From Lycorma delicatula (lineage: Eukaryota; Arthropoda; Insecta; Hemiptera; Fulgoridae), in contig NC_134456.1 in assembly GCF_047948215.1 (NCBI RefSeq), forward strand, positions 197,358,034 to 197,422,033: 64,000 nucleotides of DNA, in the 5' to 3' direction. Positions within the stretch are counted from its first letter, which is position 1, and each line of letters opens with the position of its first letter. Below the pieces are notes generated by a model that was given only the letters and a program-made list of their open reading frames with translations, was not told the DNA's origin and did not search any database. The translations under genes were made by a program, and so were the position numbers. Positions 35,240 to 46,854 of this stretch are shown one piece after another.

Positions 35240-36660
35240 ACATAAGAGTTTTTTACTTCATTGAAGTGAGTTATTAAATTTCAGACATTTAGTGCGACTG
35301 GTATTGTTTGCGAGTTTTATTATGCTTTCCTTCTTTAAATGTAAATTTTCAAGGATGAACAATCGTCCTTGAAAAATGTAATCCTTCATATCTTAATTAC
35401 TGTAATATGATGCGCATAAATTTTAAGTGTTTACCTGTTTCGCTTTGTTTCCCACACGCACACTAAAGAGTTAATATTGACCTCTTGTTTAAACCGTAAT
35501 GTTAGGTACAAGAATTTATTTTTACATATAAATAATCATTAGCTACGTATATACTATTGCTGCTAATTACATATTACATTATAATTTATAACTGTATTTA
35601 TTATTAACATCTTGGTTATTGTAATTATTATGAGTCGTAAAAACTTAAAATTGTCTGTAGAACAAAATATATAGGACAAAATATTTTTATATTACTGAAG
35701 ACTTGTTGAAGATTGTACTCTTTTATAAAATCAGTAGGCGTCCGTAGGAAGTTGTTCGCTGTTTTAACCCGTTATCTCCCATAAATTGTATCTAACCAAA
35801 AATATAATCTGGCTTTGCTCAAAATTCAATTCTCCAGCAGAAAATTATTCTCAAACAACACGGACACAACTTCATTCTAAGCGAAGTTATCAGATTGTTA
35901 GTAACACTCACATACGCGTGAGAGGCGAACACAACCGTCGCTGTGACCTTAGAATTTAAATGAACCACGTTAGACTACTTTTTTTTGCGATCGCAAGATT
36001 GCATAAAACACAGTTGAAAAACATCTTTAGGAAAACATCTTTATTTGATCAGATCGCTGGAAGAACTCAGTATTTTATAGTAATAATAAATTGTCAATTT
36101 ATTCATTGCAAAATATAAAAACTCAATCGTGCATTATAAATTTTCACATGAAAATTAGAGATAAATTTTTATCTCTACATTCGTTGTAGTATAAAGTATT
36201 TTTATAGAAGTTACAACTGACTATAAAGATTTTAAGTTACGTAGATACAATATAATTCGTTTAAACTACGTCTCTGCAAATCGCCTTGAAGTCAATAAAA
36301 TTGTGCTGTATTATAATATTTATACTGAATTTTTTTGTCAGTTTTTCCTTATTAACTGGTTTCAGGCAAATAAAATAATTAAATTTAAGACATTAAAAAA
36401 TTGTCTACGCCTCATTAAATTAAATAATGTTATTAGCAATTATAAATATTTAAAAATAGTAATAAATAAACAAAAACCTTCATTTTAAGCTAGCAACAGA
36501 AAATTTAAATAAAATAACTATTAAAAAAAGATGTACAAATATATGTAAAGACATATAAAGATGTCATATAAAGATGATTTAAATAATAAATATATATTTA
36601 AAGTAAATTAAGTAATCGATAGAAAAATTAATTTTTATAAAATTATAAATATTATATTAA
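35240..36660. other. Intergenic AT-rich DNA
   Basis: No supported gene. Open frames are AT-driven. A slightly GC-richer block at 35,860-35,960 shows no recognisable motif. Confidence 0.45.
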
Positions 36661-36670
36661 AAATCATATT

Positions 36671-36840
36671 ATCGCCACCTCCGAGGCGAAGTGGTTGCGT
36701 CTCGATCTTTCATCCGAAGGTCCCGGATTTGAATCCCGGTCAGGCATGGTATTTTTCATACGCTACAAATATTCTATTACTATATCCCACGTTGGGGCTT
36801 ATGTGGTGATATCAATAAGCAAAAAAAATTATTAATTACC
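36671..36840 (+). mobile_element. tRNA-derived SINE, copy 2
   Basis: tRNA-like head with gcgaagtggttgcgtctcg (A box) and tttgaatcccggtcaggc (B box), then gcatggta-ttt and a body ending in a poly(A)-like stretch (about 36,818-36,828). It shares the head and the phrase aatcccggtcaggcatgg with the copy at 37,342. It replaces part of the body with a different 3' section, so it may be a variant subfamily. Confidence 0.7.
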
Positions 36841-37021
36841 TTTTCTTAGAGAAATGCCCTACATATTATCAAGAATTAAAAATAAAGGTAGACTTCTCAC
36901 TGTCATTAAAAAACTTTTTCCGGGATATTCTTAAAAATTAATTTTAATTTTTTTCACATTATTTTGATTTTAAAATAGTAATTTCGTCCTAAAACTCTTT
37001 TCATTCACATTTAGCACTCAC

Positions 37022-37023
<2 letters not shown>

Positions 37024-37053
<30 letters not shown>
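37024..37053 (-). repeat. Poly(T) run of 30, possible tail of a minus-strand retro-insertion
   Basis: Thirty consecutive T residues. Long pure A/T tails often mark a retrotransposed 3' end. If so, the inserted sequence would lie to the right (37,054 to about 37,210) on the minus strand, but I recognise no gene there. Confidence 0.5.
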
Positions 37054-37341
37054 CTTACTAGTACACAAAGACGAACTGGTCTCTAGATGAATGGTATTTA
37101 ATGAATCGTAGAACTACCCAATTTTATAAATAAGTAGATCTTCTTAATTTTCGCTCACAATGTCTTCCAAAGCTTTGTTCATCAAAAGTGTGTCGGAGTT
37201 TTGAATTTTTTTATAAAAATATTATCAAAATAAAAATACGAGCTGACGCAAAAAGTAAAAAAAATTACAAAAATATTAATCTTAATAAAGGAATTCTTTT
37301 TTTTAATCGTGGTAATTCTTTAATACAATAATATTTTTTCT

Positions 37342-37497
37342 GCCGGCCTCCGTGGCGCGAGTGGCCTTTCATCCGGAAGTCCCGGGTTCGAATCCCGGTC
37401 AGGCATGGCATTTTCACACACGCTACAAATCATTCATCTCATCTTCTGAAACATGCCTAACGGTGGACCAGGAGGTTAAAAAATTTTTTTTTTTTTC
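37342..37497 (+). mobile_element. tRNA-derived SINE, copy 3
   Basis: The head reads gccggcctccgtggcgcgag, then after a small internal deletion cctttcatccggaagtcccg and the perfect B box ggttcgaatcc at 37,385-37,395. Its body contains cacacgctacaaatcattca and gcctaacggtggacc, and it ends in an A/T-rich tail at about 37,475-37,497. The deletion removes the A-box region, so this copy is unlikely to be transcribed from its own promoter. Confidence 0.75.
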
Positions 37498-37922
37498 TGC
37501 ATAAAAATTGCTGCTATTAATAAGCTTGTCTGTACTTTTAACATCTAGAACCTCAACGTGAAGTAAATTGAAATATCCATACTCCATATTAAAAAAATTT
37601 GGTAAACGGACTAAAAAAACTTAGTTTTTCTGCAATTAACTAATTTAGTTACAAACTTCGTTGGGGTATTAAAACACTCATTACATCAGGTCACAGATAA
37701 CCAGCATGCACTCCCTACGCTCACTCGATTACTTCATTACTTAAACCCTAAAGAAACTAATTAATTCAAAATATTAATTTTTCTGAAAGTTAACAAAAAT
37801 GTATGACAACAATTATATTATCAATATGAAGCCGTTTGACACTAATGTCTCTAACACTATGTTATAATACCACTGCAAAACGCAGATTATTAGAATTGTA
37901 TAATCAAATATGGTAGGATGGA

Positions 37923-38870
37923 ATGTACCCGCAGCAGTGGAAAAAAGCTCATGTTGTTCCAGTACCAAATAAAAAGAAAAATTTAACAGATCCCAATAGC
38001 TATCGTCCTATCTCCTTGACGTTCGCTATGAGAAAGATATTCGAAAAAATGATTAATAATCGACTCGTTTGGGTTTTGGAAAAAGAAAACCTGATATCAC
38101 CATATCAAGCAGGTTTTCGTCAATACCATTCTACCACTGATCAAATGATTAACTTAGAGAACGTTATATATAACAGCTTTATTACAAGGAAACATTGTGT
38201 CGGAGTCTTCTTTGATCTTCAGAAGGCTTTCGATATGACCTGGCGATATGGAGTAATGCTCCAGACATATGACTGGGGCATTCGTGGCAATCTGCCAGTA
38301 CTGCTCAGCAACTATATGAATGACCGTACCTTCCAAGTACGCGTCAACAATGAATATTCATCTGAAAGAATCTTGGAAAATGGCATACCGCAGGGTTCGC
38401 CTTTGACCGGTACCTTGTTTATGATCGCCATTAACAAATTGATGTTAGCCATTCCAGTAGAAATCAGCAAAATCGTCTATGTTGATGATTTGGCAATTGT
38501 GTATGCCAGCAACAAGACTGCTATGGTGAAATACAAACTGCAACGGGCGATTAACGCCTTAAACGAAGTTGCGAGGAATAATGGATTCCAAATTTCACCA
38601 GAAAAAACGTGCTGTGTACACTTCTGCAGGAAGAGAATTCCTCATCAAAGTCCTACGTTGAGAATTGGCAATGATCCAATACAATACAAAGAGAATGTGA
38701 GATTTTTAGGACTAGTATTGGATAAATCCCTTACGTGGGGATTTCACATACAGGACTTGAGTGATAGATGCAAAAAAGCCCTAAACATTACAAAATGTTT
38801 ATCGAACATTAACTGGGGCTCAGATAAAGAGATATTATTGAGATTGTATTATTGCATTGGTTCAATCTAA
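37923..38870 (+). pseudogene. LINE reverse transcriptase, open for 315 codons
   Basis: A nearly intact reverse transcriptase domain. Motifs are PNSYRPISL near residue 25, YQAGFRQYHSTTDQ at 61-74, FDLQKAFD with the first catalytic Asp at 97-104, GIPQGSPL at 154-161, YVDD catalytic centre at 186-189, and RFLGLVLDKSLTW toward the end. YVDD instead of YADD is an accepted variant. The frame also reads open upstream of the Met apart from one stop (TYHNQIW*DG-like region). It ends by a single-base frameshift near 38,855, after which the thumb continues in the next frame. Confidence 0.85.
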
Positions 38871-39435
38871 ACTAGACTACGGATGTAACGTATATTCATC
38901 CGCTAGAAAGTCGCATTTAAGAAAGTTAGACGTAGTTCATAATAGCGGAATAAGATATGCAACAGGCGCTTTCCGCACAAGTCCGGCGAATAGCCTAATG
39001 TCCGAAGCCGGAATAATGCCACTAAATTATAGAAGAGAGATCCTTTTGTTAAGATATGCAGCAAATGTATGGGCTTTTCCTGCCCATATAAATAATAAAC
39101 TTTTCATGAATCATCCAATGGCTGCAATATATGAACGTCGTGCTATCTATTCCACACCAGCCGGAATTAGGTACCACGAATTAAGAAGGAAATACGAAAT
39201 TGCTATTCCAGATACAATAGCAATTTCCACAAGAGAAATACCGCCATGGCTTTTGCCAGCGGTAAATACAAGGTTGGATCTCTCTCAGGGAGAAATAAAA
39301 AAGAAGCCAGCAGTGATCATCCAACAGGAATGTTTGGCAACCGTCAGTAGTTACGAAGAACATATTAGAATTTGTACTGACGGTTCTAAAACCGAACATG
39401 GTGTTGGATGTTCCATATATGGAACTTTAAGTTGA
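38857..39435 (+). pseudogene. LINE thumb region and truncated RNase H
   Basis: This continues the element in the next frame: LVQSKLDYGCNVYSSARKS, YATGAFRTSPANSL, then the connection region. At about residue 170 comes the RNase H start ICTDGSKTEHGVGCSIY, with its first catalytic Asp. The rest of RNase H is missing, since the sequence runs into the C-terminal knuckle after GTLS. This is an internal deletion of roughly 100 residues. Confidence 0.75.
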
Positions 39436-39704
39436 CTTGCCGAAAACAAGTAGCTGTGACCAGACTTGGAATCGGTCACACGCAATTAACAAATTCATAT
39501 TTGTTAACCGGCGAAAAGAGACCAATGTGCTGTGTTTGTAATAAAACACTGACAGTCAAGCATCTAATAGAAGAGTATACCATATATGAGGACCTCAGAA
39601 AGAGGTTCCGTCTTAGAAATGATATAACTGCTGATCTGGATAATGGAAATGAAGAAAAAATAGTTGCATTTTTACACGCCAGTGGACTTCTTAGAAGTCT
39701 GTAA
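39420..39704 (+). pseudogene. LINE C-terminal knuckle region
   Basis: The frame contains CRKQVAVTRLGIGHTQLTNSYLL, the post-RNase-H block of I-type LINEs, and the knuckle-like C-C-V-C-N-x-x-L-T-V-K-H-L-I-E, then a helical end LHASGLLRSL and a stop at 39,704. It joins the truncated RNase H after the deletion. Confidence 0.75.
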
Positions 39705-40341
39705 AAGTTAAAAATTTAAAGCTGTGATAAAGAGTCTCTAAGAGGTAGTTTCATTTATTTATATATGGGAGTCTCGAAGCGTGGCACGTATAGTGACGGG
39801 AGGTAGCCCTCTTACCTAGGCCACCCTGGCTCGTCTGTATTCAAGAGCAGTGAGTCGAGGTGCGTCCGATGATGGCATGGGGGGCCCTCAAGGGTAGACT
39901 GAGGGCGCGAGGCTATGTGTAACTGCAATGGATGCCTGTAGCCTGTTTATAAGAAGTCAACTGCCACGGCATCCTGGCGTGACTAATATACTGCTTCACG
40001 GCGGTTCTTGTCGCCCCGAGGGTACTAAAATTAACAACTAAACGAGACGGGTATAAGAAAATAAATGGAATGGTATGGTATTGTTTTTATAGTTTTACTT
40101 TTATCTTTTTTGAGAATTTTATCTCAAATTTTAATTTTGGGGCCCTTTACACCCCATAAGTGTTGTTTTGTTTTTGTTTTTGTGGTGTTTTAATGTTTCT
40201 GTATAGTTTGTGCTTTTAAATAAAATGTAAGGGCCCTTATACCCTTACATATCCTGATGGTGATACTAATTTCTTTCTAAGAACGTGACGAGGGTAATGA
40301 CCTTAGTAGTCGATGCCCGTAAAAATTTAAAAAAAAAAAAA

Positions 40342-41380
40342 TTCTTATACGGCTAGCATTTTACCTTCCATTAACAAGGCGAAGGACAAATTCTGAACTG
40401 AATAGAAAATTAACCTACCTGAACCGGTTTTTAGGTTGCCCTATTAAGCGGAAAACCTTTTAAAAATATTAATTTAGAGACGAAAGGTAAGGGCAGACGT
40501 ACGGCTAATTCTGTCTGGAAGGAGGCTTGTAACCACAAAGTAAATTATTTATTAAGTTAATTTATTTACTGAAACTGTGGAGCAGCACGGGTCCCCTAGT
40601 TATTGCTATTAGGTTTCCTCTGTATGTATTATTACTATTATTTTTGAATCAAATTTAATAAAAGGAGGAGGTTCTCATTTCGACGAGTATGAATTTTATT
40701 TTATTTTAAATGTATTTTCAAGCCTTACCCTTTGCCCAATTGGTAGATTTGGTGGTTTATTTTTTAGAGGAAGTTCCTTTATGATTTCGTTAAGTTTCTG
40801 GATAACAAGAGAAAGATTTGTTTTTAATGAAAAATTACATTGAAGATGATTGTCATAGATGATTTGACAACATGTTTTTTATCATCATAATGCTTACTAT
40901 ATTATAACTTACGATAAATTGGGAGATATCATTTATCGAAAACATAAGTCTTTTCATGCGAAAACTCAAAAAGATTAGACTGGTTAATAAGAGTAAAAAT
41001 ATGATACTTAAATTCTATTTCCTCACTCCAGGTATCATTAACTTGCCAATCGTAACAGCCTCTTTTCTTTGTTCCTTTGTATTAATATTTTTATTTTTTT
41101 ATAAAGATGCATTTTTTATTACCTGCCATGCCAGCAGTCTTTTTGAAACGTAAGCTTAACTGTATTTTACACAAGAATAATATTAAAAATATTTCAAATA
41201 AAATAAATATTTAAATATAATAAATTAATCACAAAAAATACTTCATTTAACAGAATAATAACAATATTTGCTCAGTTCTTTAAATTTTGTGTTTTTAAGT
41301 TAGGGGTAATTAACTCCCATTCTCCAAAAGATTTATTATAATTACATGTTGTTGTACATATTTGATAGTTATCTTTAATT
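40342..41380. other. Intergenic sequence, possibly old repeats
   Basis: 40,342-40,720 is richer in GC than average and looks repeat-derived (for example the block around ggaggaggttctcatttcg near 40,663-40,682), but I cannot assign it. 40,720-41,380 is AT-rich with nothing recognisable. The long inverted repeat may begin left of 41,381. Confidence 0.35.
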
Positions 41381-43270
41381 ATAAATATTTACTGTACTAT
41401 TTATTTTCAAATAACTCAAAAATGAATAGGAATGACCAATTTTGTTTTTTTTTATAATTTTTTAGATGATAATAATGTAATTGAGTAAGTAATATTGTGT
41501 AAGAATATAGACAGACCACTTACATACATTAAAGAAAATTTTATTACTATTTATCCAGTTTCTTCCTTAGAAATTTTCATTCATTATTTATGATAATATA
41601 AAATTTTATCGACTACTAAGAAACAATATGACATCATTTAGTCGTGAAGTTTTTTTAATGTTTATTTCATTTTTTAAAGAATGAGTAAGTCCAATTAAAT
41701 GAATAAATTTACACTACAATATTATTATTTCTTATTATAAAATATGTTTAATTTCACAAAGATATCTTGTGAACTGGTTGTTACAAAAGGTAAGATGGAG
41801 GGGGAAAAGGAAAACACACAACAAATTCTTACATGACCTTACCACATTTGAAGTTTATATTTAGCAAAAGTAGACATTCTCGTTTATAAAACTAAAGTTC
41901 TAGTGTCTGGAAAAGGTTTTGTTAATAATACCAATTTAATCATTTATTTTTTCTAGTAAGTTTTGTTTAAATCTTTATTTCACTTATCTTATTTAGTTTT
42001 ATATGTTTAACAATGCGTAAAATTTGATATCGCGTAGGTATTGTTAAATGAGAAAATGTTTAAATTGTTTCTTCTAAAACAGTGGTACATTTACAAAATT
42101 TTCATTTGTTGTTTCGTTTTATCTTTTTAAAAATATACAAACAAAAAATTATTCAAAACGTAAAATTATTATTAATTTAAATAATGAAACACACATGCTT
42201 AATTATTAATATACGTATGTATTTATGTATTGCGTGAGTGCGTGCAAAGGTTTGTGTGTAAGTGCAAAGTCAAAAAATTTTAATAAATGATAGGAATTTT
42301 TTTTTTTGTTCTTAAGTTTTACCTAATTTCATTCTGTATTTGAACAGGATTAATCGTTAAAGGATGAAATAATTTCTTTATTCTCTTCTTTTTTCAATCA
42401 TAAATTTTATTCTACAAAATTCAATGTTCTGATATTTACAGTTTAAATATCGGGTAAGTATTTCTTCATTTTTTATTTGTCAAGTAAAATTTTCATCGGC
42501 CCGATAAAATAATGAACGAACCAATACTATACGAAGGAAGTCATTAAAATGTGTTTGCATTGATCAATTTACTGCCGTACAGTAACATAAATACAAACGA
42601 TTAGTGTTTAAAATGTATATGTAATTCACTCTTTAACTGTAACTAAAATAAATAATTTTTGTTTGTTTTTTACCAGAATACATAGACACATTATTTTGAA
42701 ACATCTAGGTTACATGAAATTTTAAATATATTACACATTACTTTTCTCTCTCTCTCTCTCTCTCTCACTCTCTTTCTTAATGATTCCCTTCATTTTTAAA
42801 TATTGAAGTCTTGAGTTATATTATATTTTGGGACAATGTTGTACAGGTTTATATTCTTTTTACTTCCTTGTACAAAGTAAAGGAAGTATTGTGATCGCGA
42901 AAAATTTCGGTTTTCAGATTTCAACGGAAATATCAATTTTGATCATCCTTTTTGATCATATCATTTTGACTAGTTTTAGCGTGACGTCTGTACGTACGTA
43001 TTTTCTCGCATAACTCAAAAACGATTATCTGTAGGATGTTGAAATTTTGGATTTAGGACTGTTTTAACTTCTAGTTGTGCATCTTTCCTTTTAATCGCAA
43101 TCGACTGGACCGAAATTGTCCAGTAAAGCCTACAACAATATACTATAAGTGATACTTATTTTCATTGGTTCAAGAGATATAGCTAAATAAAATTTTGATT
43201 AATGAAATATTTGGATCTTACAAGGGGAAAGCAAATCGGTTCGAATCAGACTTCATCTCCTTCTTTTTTT
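41381..43270 (+). repeat. Left arm of a long inverted repeat
   Basis: This region matches the reverse complement of 62,240-64,000 over its length, with substitutions and small indels. Landmarks are tataaatatttactgtacta at 41,381, tgcgtgagtgcgtgcaaagg near 42,230, cccgataaaataatgaacg near 42,500, the CT microsatellite near 42,745, and the MITE start at 42,862. I estimate 80-90 % similarity by eye. There is no coding capacity. It could be a large non-autonomous transposon or a segmental duplication that already contained the MITE. Confidence 0.75.
42744..42775. repeat. CT microsatellite
   Basis: A run of ctctctct with one interruption (cactctcttt). The inverted partner at about 62,638-62,665 keeps only a degenerate agagag-type version, so the run has expanded or decayed since the two arms separated. 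Confidence 0.85.
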
Positions 43271-43456
43271 TAATTTAAATATATTGATTTATTAATAATT
43301 AACCTCTGATTGTAAAAGAAATTTACGATAAACAATAATTTAAATATAACAATTAAAAAAATGAAAAATATTAGAAGTTGTAAATGAAATAAAATTTTAT
43401 GTACTTTTTATTTAAAAAATATGTGTAAATATAATCTAATAGACGTACAAAGATGT
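42862..43456 (+). mobile_element. Interspersed non-autonomous repeat, copy 2
   Basis: Same family as 34,579-35,227. It starts acttccttgtac and then pairs locally with aaggaagt. It ends near gtacaaagatgt, a mutated form of the expected terminal inverted repeat, followed by catgtgatgtt as in copy 1. It is embedded in the left arm of the long inverted repeat, whose flank it shares with copy 3 but not with copy 1. Confidence 0.65.
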
Positions 43457-43474
43457 CATGTGATGTTCCATCAG

Positions 43475-46400
43475 AATTTTTATTATTTCAGTCTTACGTT
43501 AGTGAAAATTTTATGTACTCGTACAATAATAAACTTACATTTTTCATGTCATTTTTTATGTTCTACTTAACACGGGTTGTTTTTTTTCTTGTAAAGGTTA
43601 CGGAAGGTTCACAAAAGTTTAATATGAAATATATTAAACAGGTAACAAATGGCCGTAATGTGAATATACAGAAAATTTAAATACAATCATGAGTTTTATT
43701 ATTCATGTTTTTGAACAATCAGTTTGTAACAGACGTACACATATATATATATATATATAAATGAAAATATGTCTGAACAGGAATCAATCTTTCATTAATA
43801 ATCTTGCACAAGGAGCTGACAAAACTTACATATTTTTTCATTATAGTAAGATGAAAAAAAATAAAAAACGCAAATAAAATTCTTTACATTTTTTTTTAAT
43901 CATCACGATCTTATAATATTACCTTCAACCGCATTATAATGAAGGAAGTCCAATTTCTAAAGTAAATTTAAAACAACAACTTTTCATGAAACTCAGTCTT
44001 TCTGTTTGAACATCACTTTTGAGCGACTTCTCGGTTTTTAATGAAACCTGCAAGTTGGTTTTATCTTGTACATGATTCAAAGAAAGGCTATACAGAATTT
44101 AAAGAATATGCTAGAGGGCGCTCATTCTAGAATCTTAACAATTCATATTTTCATATTCATATTCATATTTTCTCACTCGATTAGCATTTTAGTGAAAAAT
44201 AGATAAGAAGACAAATCCTTTTATTCTTTGCTACAATTTTAATTAATATTTTCTCAATACATTAGATATTTTTCCTGAAACTAGTTTTAAGTTTACGGCT
44301 GAAGGAGCACAGTTCAACATCGGTTGCCATCATAATTTTATCACAGAACCACTTAAAAAAAAAATTATAAATATTATAAAAAAGAAAGGAAACAGGAAAT
44401 TGTTCTACATTTGAAGGGGAATAATTGTTCTAATCCGATGACTATATTGATATGACGAACAGTTAAAATATTTTGAAAATTGTTCAAACTTTCTTCAAAT
44501 TCTTATGTACCCAAAGTCAGTTGCAGGATTCAGAAAATAATTTGTTACCACCTCATTCTCGAAAATTAAAAAATGCAAGACTTTTAATTTTTTAAATCAC
44601 TCTTATTTTTATTGTCATAAGATTATAAATCCGATAATTATTTTTACTCGTAAAATACATACAGCGATTTAATTAAATTTAGTTTTAATTTTCATCGTAT
44701 AAATTTTTACATTTATTAGATTGTCTTTAAATTTATTTTGATAATTCTTGTTATTATTTTCATGATTATTTGTATTACATATTATTAAATAAACATTTTT
44801 CACCCGTAATTTGAGAAGCCCTCTTTTCATACACTTTTGATTGATGCCTATTTCTTCCTGAAACCATTTACAAGCCTGAAATTCATAGTTCCAATTATGT
44901 CGAACAGAAATGAAACCAACGGGAGCGTCCACAAGATTTTTAAATGCAACAATACAATCAAAACAACAGCTCCATTACTTACTGAAAATGAGTATTATTA
45001 TTATTATTAATTAATTTCTTTCTGATCGCTTTTCAACATATAGAACTGAGAAAGACATAAAAGTGTTTATTACCGACCATAACATGTTTTCCGAAGAGTT
45101 CAGTGAATTCTTCAGACTTTCTGTCTGAAAATAAAATATTTATTTTTTCACTTTGGTTGTACTATAAAATTGAGACAGATTCTGAAAAAAAAAAATCGGT
45201 AACTTAAAAATTACAAATATATCCAAGGCAGATTAGAATCTATAAACCTTGTACTTTTATTTGAGACCTTACTTCAAAGAGTTTTTGTTTTACCACTCAC
45301 AATACTTCTCGCTACTAAGATGGAATGTTTATTAGTTATTTCGAAAAAAATTGAGGTTAGCCGGTTTTAACCCGAAATCCTAGTACCCACTAGATGGGTA
45401 CTAGGTTATGAAACACATTAACGGGGAATGGAAATAAGCTAATCATGATGCGACTGAAGAATTTGTTTCCACTTTTACAATCTTTAGAATTACTATTCTT
45501 TTAATAAATTTTTAAATGGGTTAATAATAGAGAAATTTATAAGTACTATGATATCCAAAAATCAATTGAGCTATCTTTTTTTAAGAGCCTTATTTTATTG
45601 CCACAAGAAAATGGTATTTTATACCGGCATTCGCATACTTTTATTTAATGATTTATTATTTTAGTTATGAAATTTTTGATAAAATATTATGATAGTTTTA
45701 TCTAATAGAAATGAATGTTCTTATAACATCTCTCATGTTACATAGGTTTAGTTTAATTGATTTCCTTATTTTTTTATGATTGTTGTTTTTCTGCAAAAGA
45801 TCCTTTTAGTTGACTAGAATGACGTTTTTTTAATGATAATGTCAAATATAATCACTTTAAGAAGATTAATCCAGAAATCTTTCCTAAAATCAAACAGTAT
45901 CTCGTTCACTCTAGATTTAAACTTTTAACGATCACGTTTGTAAACTTCATTATCTCAAATAAAGACAGTTTCATATAACATATGGGTTACTTGATTGAAT
46001 TGCATGGAAATTTACCTTACAATAACATTTAGTTTTCATACTGAGAATTTACAAATAAAAGTATCAGGAATATAAAAAATAAAATAAAATAAAATTCTAA
46101 TCTCTATTCACAATAAATTTTGCTCTTTTTTCATAGCAGACGTAAGAACTAAGATGAAAGTTCGAGTTGTGTAATATTAGAAAAATATAAAGCAAAAATT
46201 AAATTCAGGTTATTAATTTCATCTTTAATTTACTTATGTAATATTTTTTATATTTTCTGACCGGGGATTTATTGCTTTCAGATTCGTTTTTAATATAAAT
46301 ACCTCTCATAAACTGATTGCATCCTCCTAACACTACAACAAAATTGACCTACGTTTTCTGACCTAGTCTATATATCTTTTCATAACATTACATCAATATC

Positions 46401-46850
46401 ATTTAAACAGTTCAAATAAAGAATATTTTTTAATATAAGTCCCTCGATCGGTTTTATTTTATCCTCTATTCTTCTCTGTTTTGTGCTAACCTTTTAACTT
46501 TAGACTTTCTTTATATCATACACAATCGGTTACCGGTTTCATTTATTCCAGTCTTTGCAGTCTTTGAATTCTTAAATAGTTTTTAGTCTGTATACGCCAC
46601 TCTATTAATAAATTAACAAAAGATTTATCTGTGTCCCATTAACCTGGAGTTAATTACACTGATAGAAAAAAAAATGTTTTTAATGTTTCTCTAAGTGTGA
46701 TACTATTCTTGAATTGCTTTTTTTACGTACATTACAGATCTGTAAATACAATTTTTCTATCACCCTTAGTTTGTAATAAATTATTCTTAAAAAAAAGTTA
46801 AGGGAAAATATAGTTAAAATCTGTAAAATTTATAATTTTGTATGGCCATA
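43475..46850. other. Intergenic AT-rich DNA with one possible exon on the minus strand
   Basis: A (TA)n microsatellite lies at about 43,739-43,760. Apart from a possible minus-strand exon at about 44,770-44,965 (listed separately), no gene or named repeat is supported. Confidence 0.4.
44772..44965 (-). other. Possible unidentified minus-strand exon
   Basis: On the minus strand a 60-odd-codon frame reads WSCCFDCIVAF, then NLVDAPVGFISVRHNWNYEF and QACKWFQEEIGINQKCMKRG. The amino-acid composition (Trp, Cys, Gly, His) is unlike the AT-driven open frames nearby, which are rich in Asn, Lys, Ile and Phe. Just upstream is an acceptor-like cattttcag; the donor is not defined. I do not recognise the protein, and it could equally be a piece of a transposon. 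Confidence 0.25.
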
Positions 46851-46854
46851 CTTG

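Larger units (their letters stand above)
37860..40341 (+). mobile_element. I-superfamily LINE, 5'-truncated, with 3' UTR and poly(A)
   Basis: The element spans reverse transcriptase, RNase H start and C-terminal knuckle (about 37,860-39,704), then about 630 bases of 3' untranslated sequence, GC-rich at 39,760-40,030, ending in an A run at about 40,329-40,341. The 5' end lies within the region before the reverse transcriptase, so ORF1 and the endonuclease are missing. I found no clear target duplication. Confidence 0.7.

Noticed and set aside
36671..37497. tRNA genes suggested by intact B-box sequences
   Set aside because: The heads do not fold into a full cloverleaf with paired acceptor ends and are followed by SINE bodies and A-rich tails. 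One copy lacks the A-box region.
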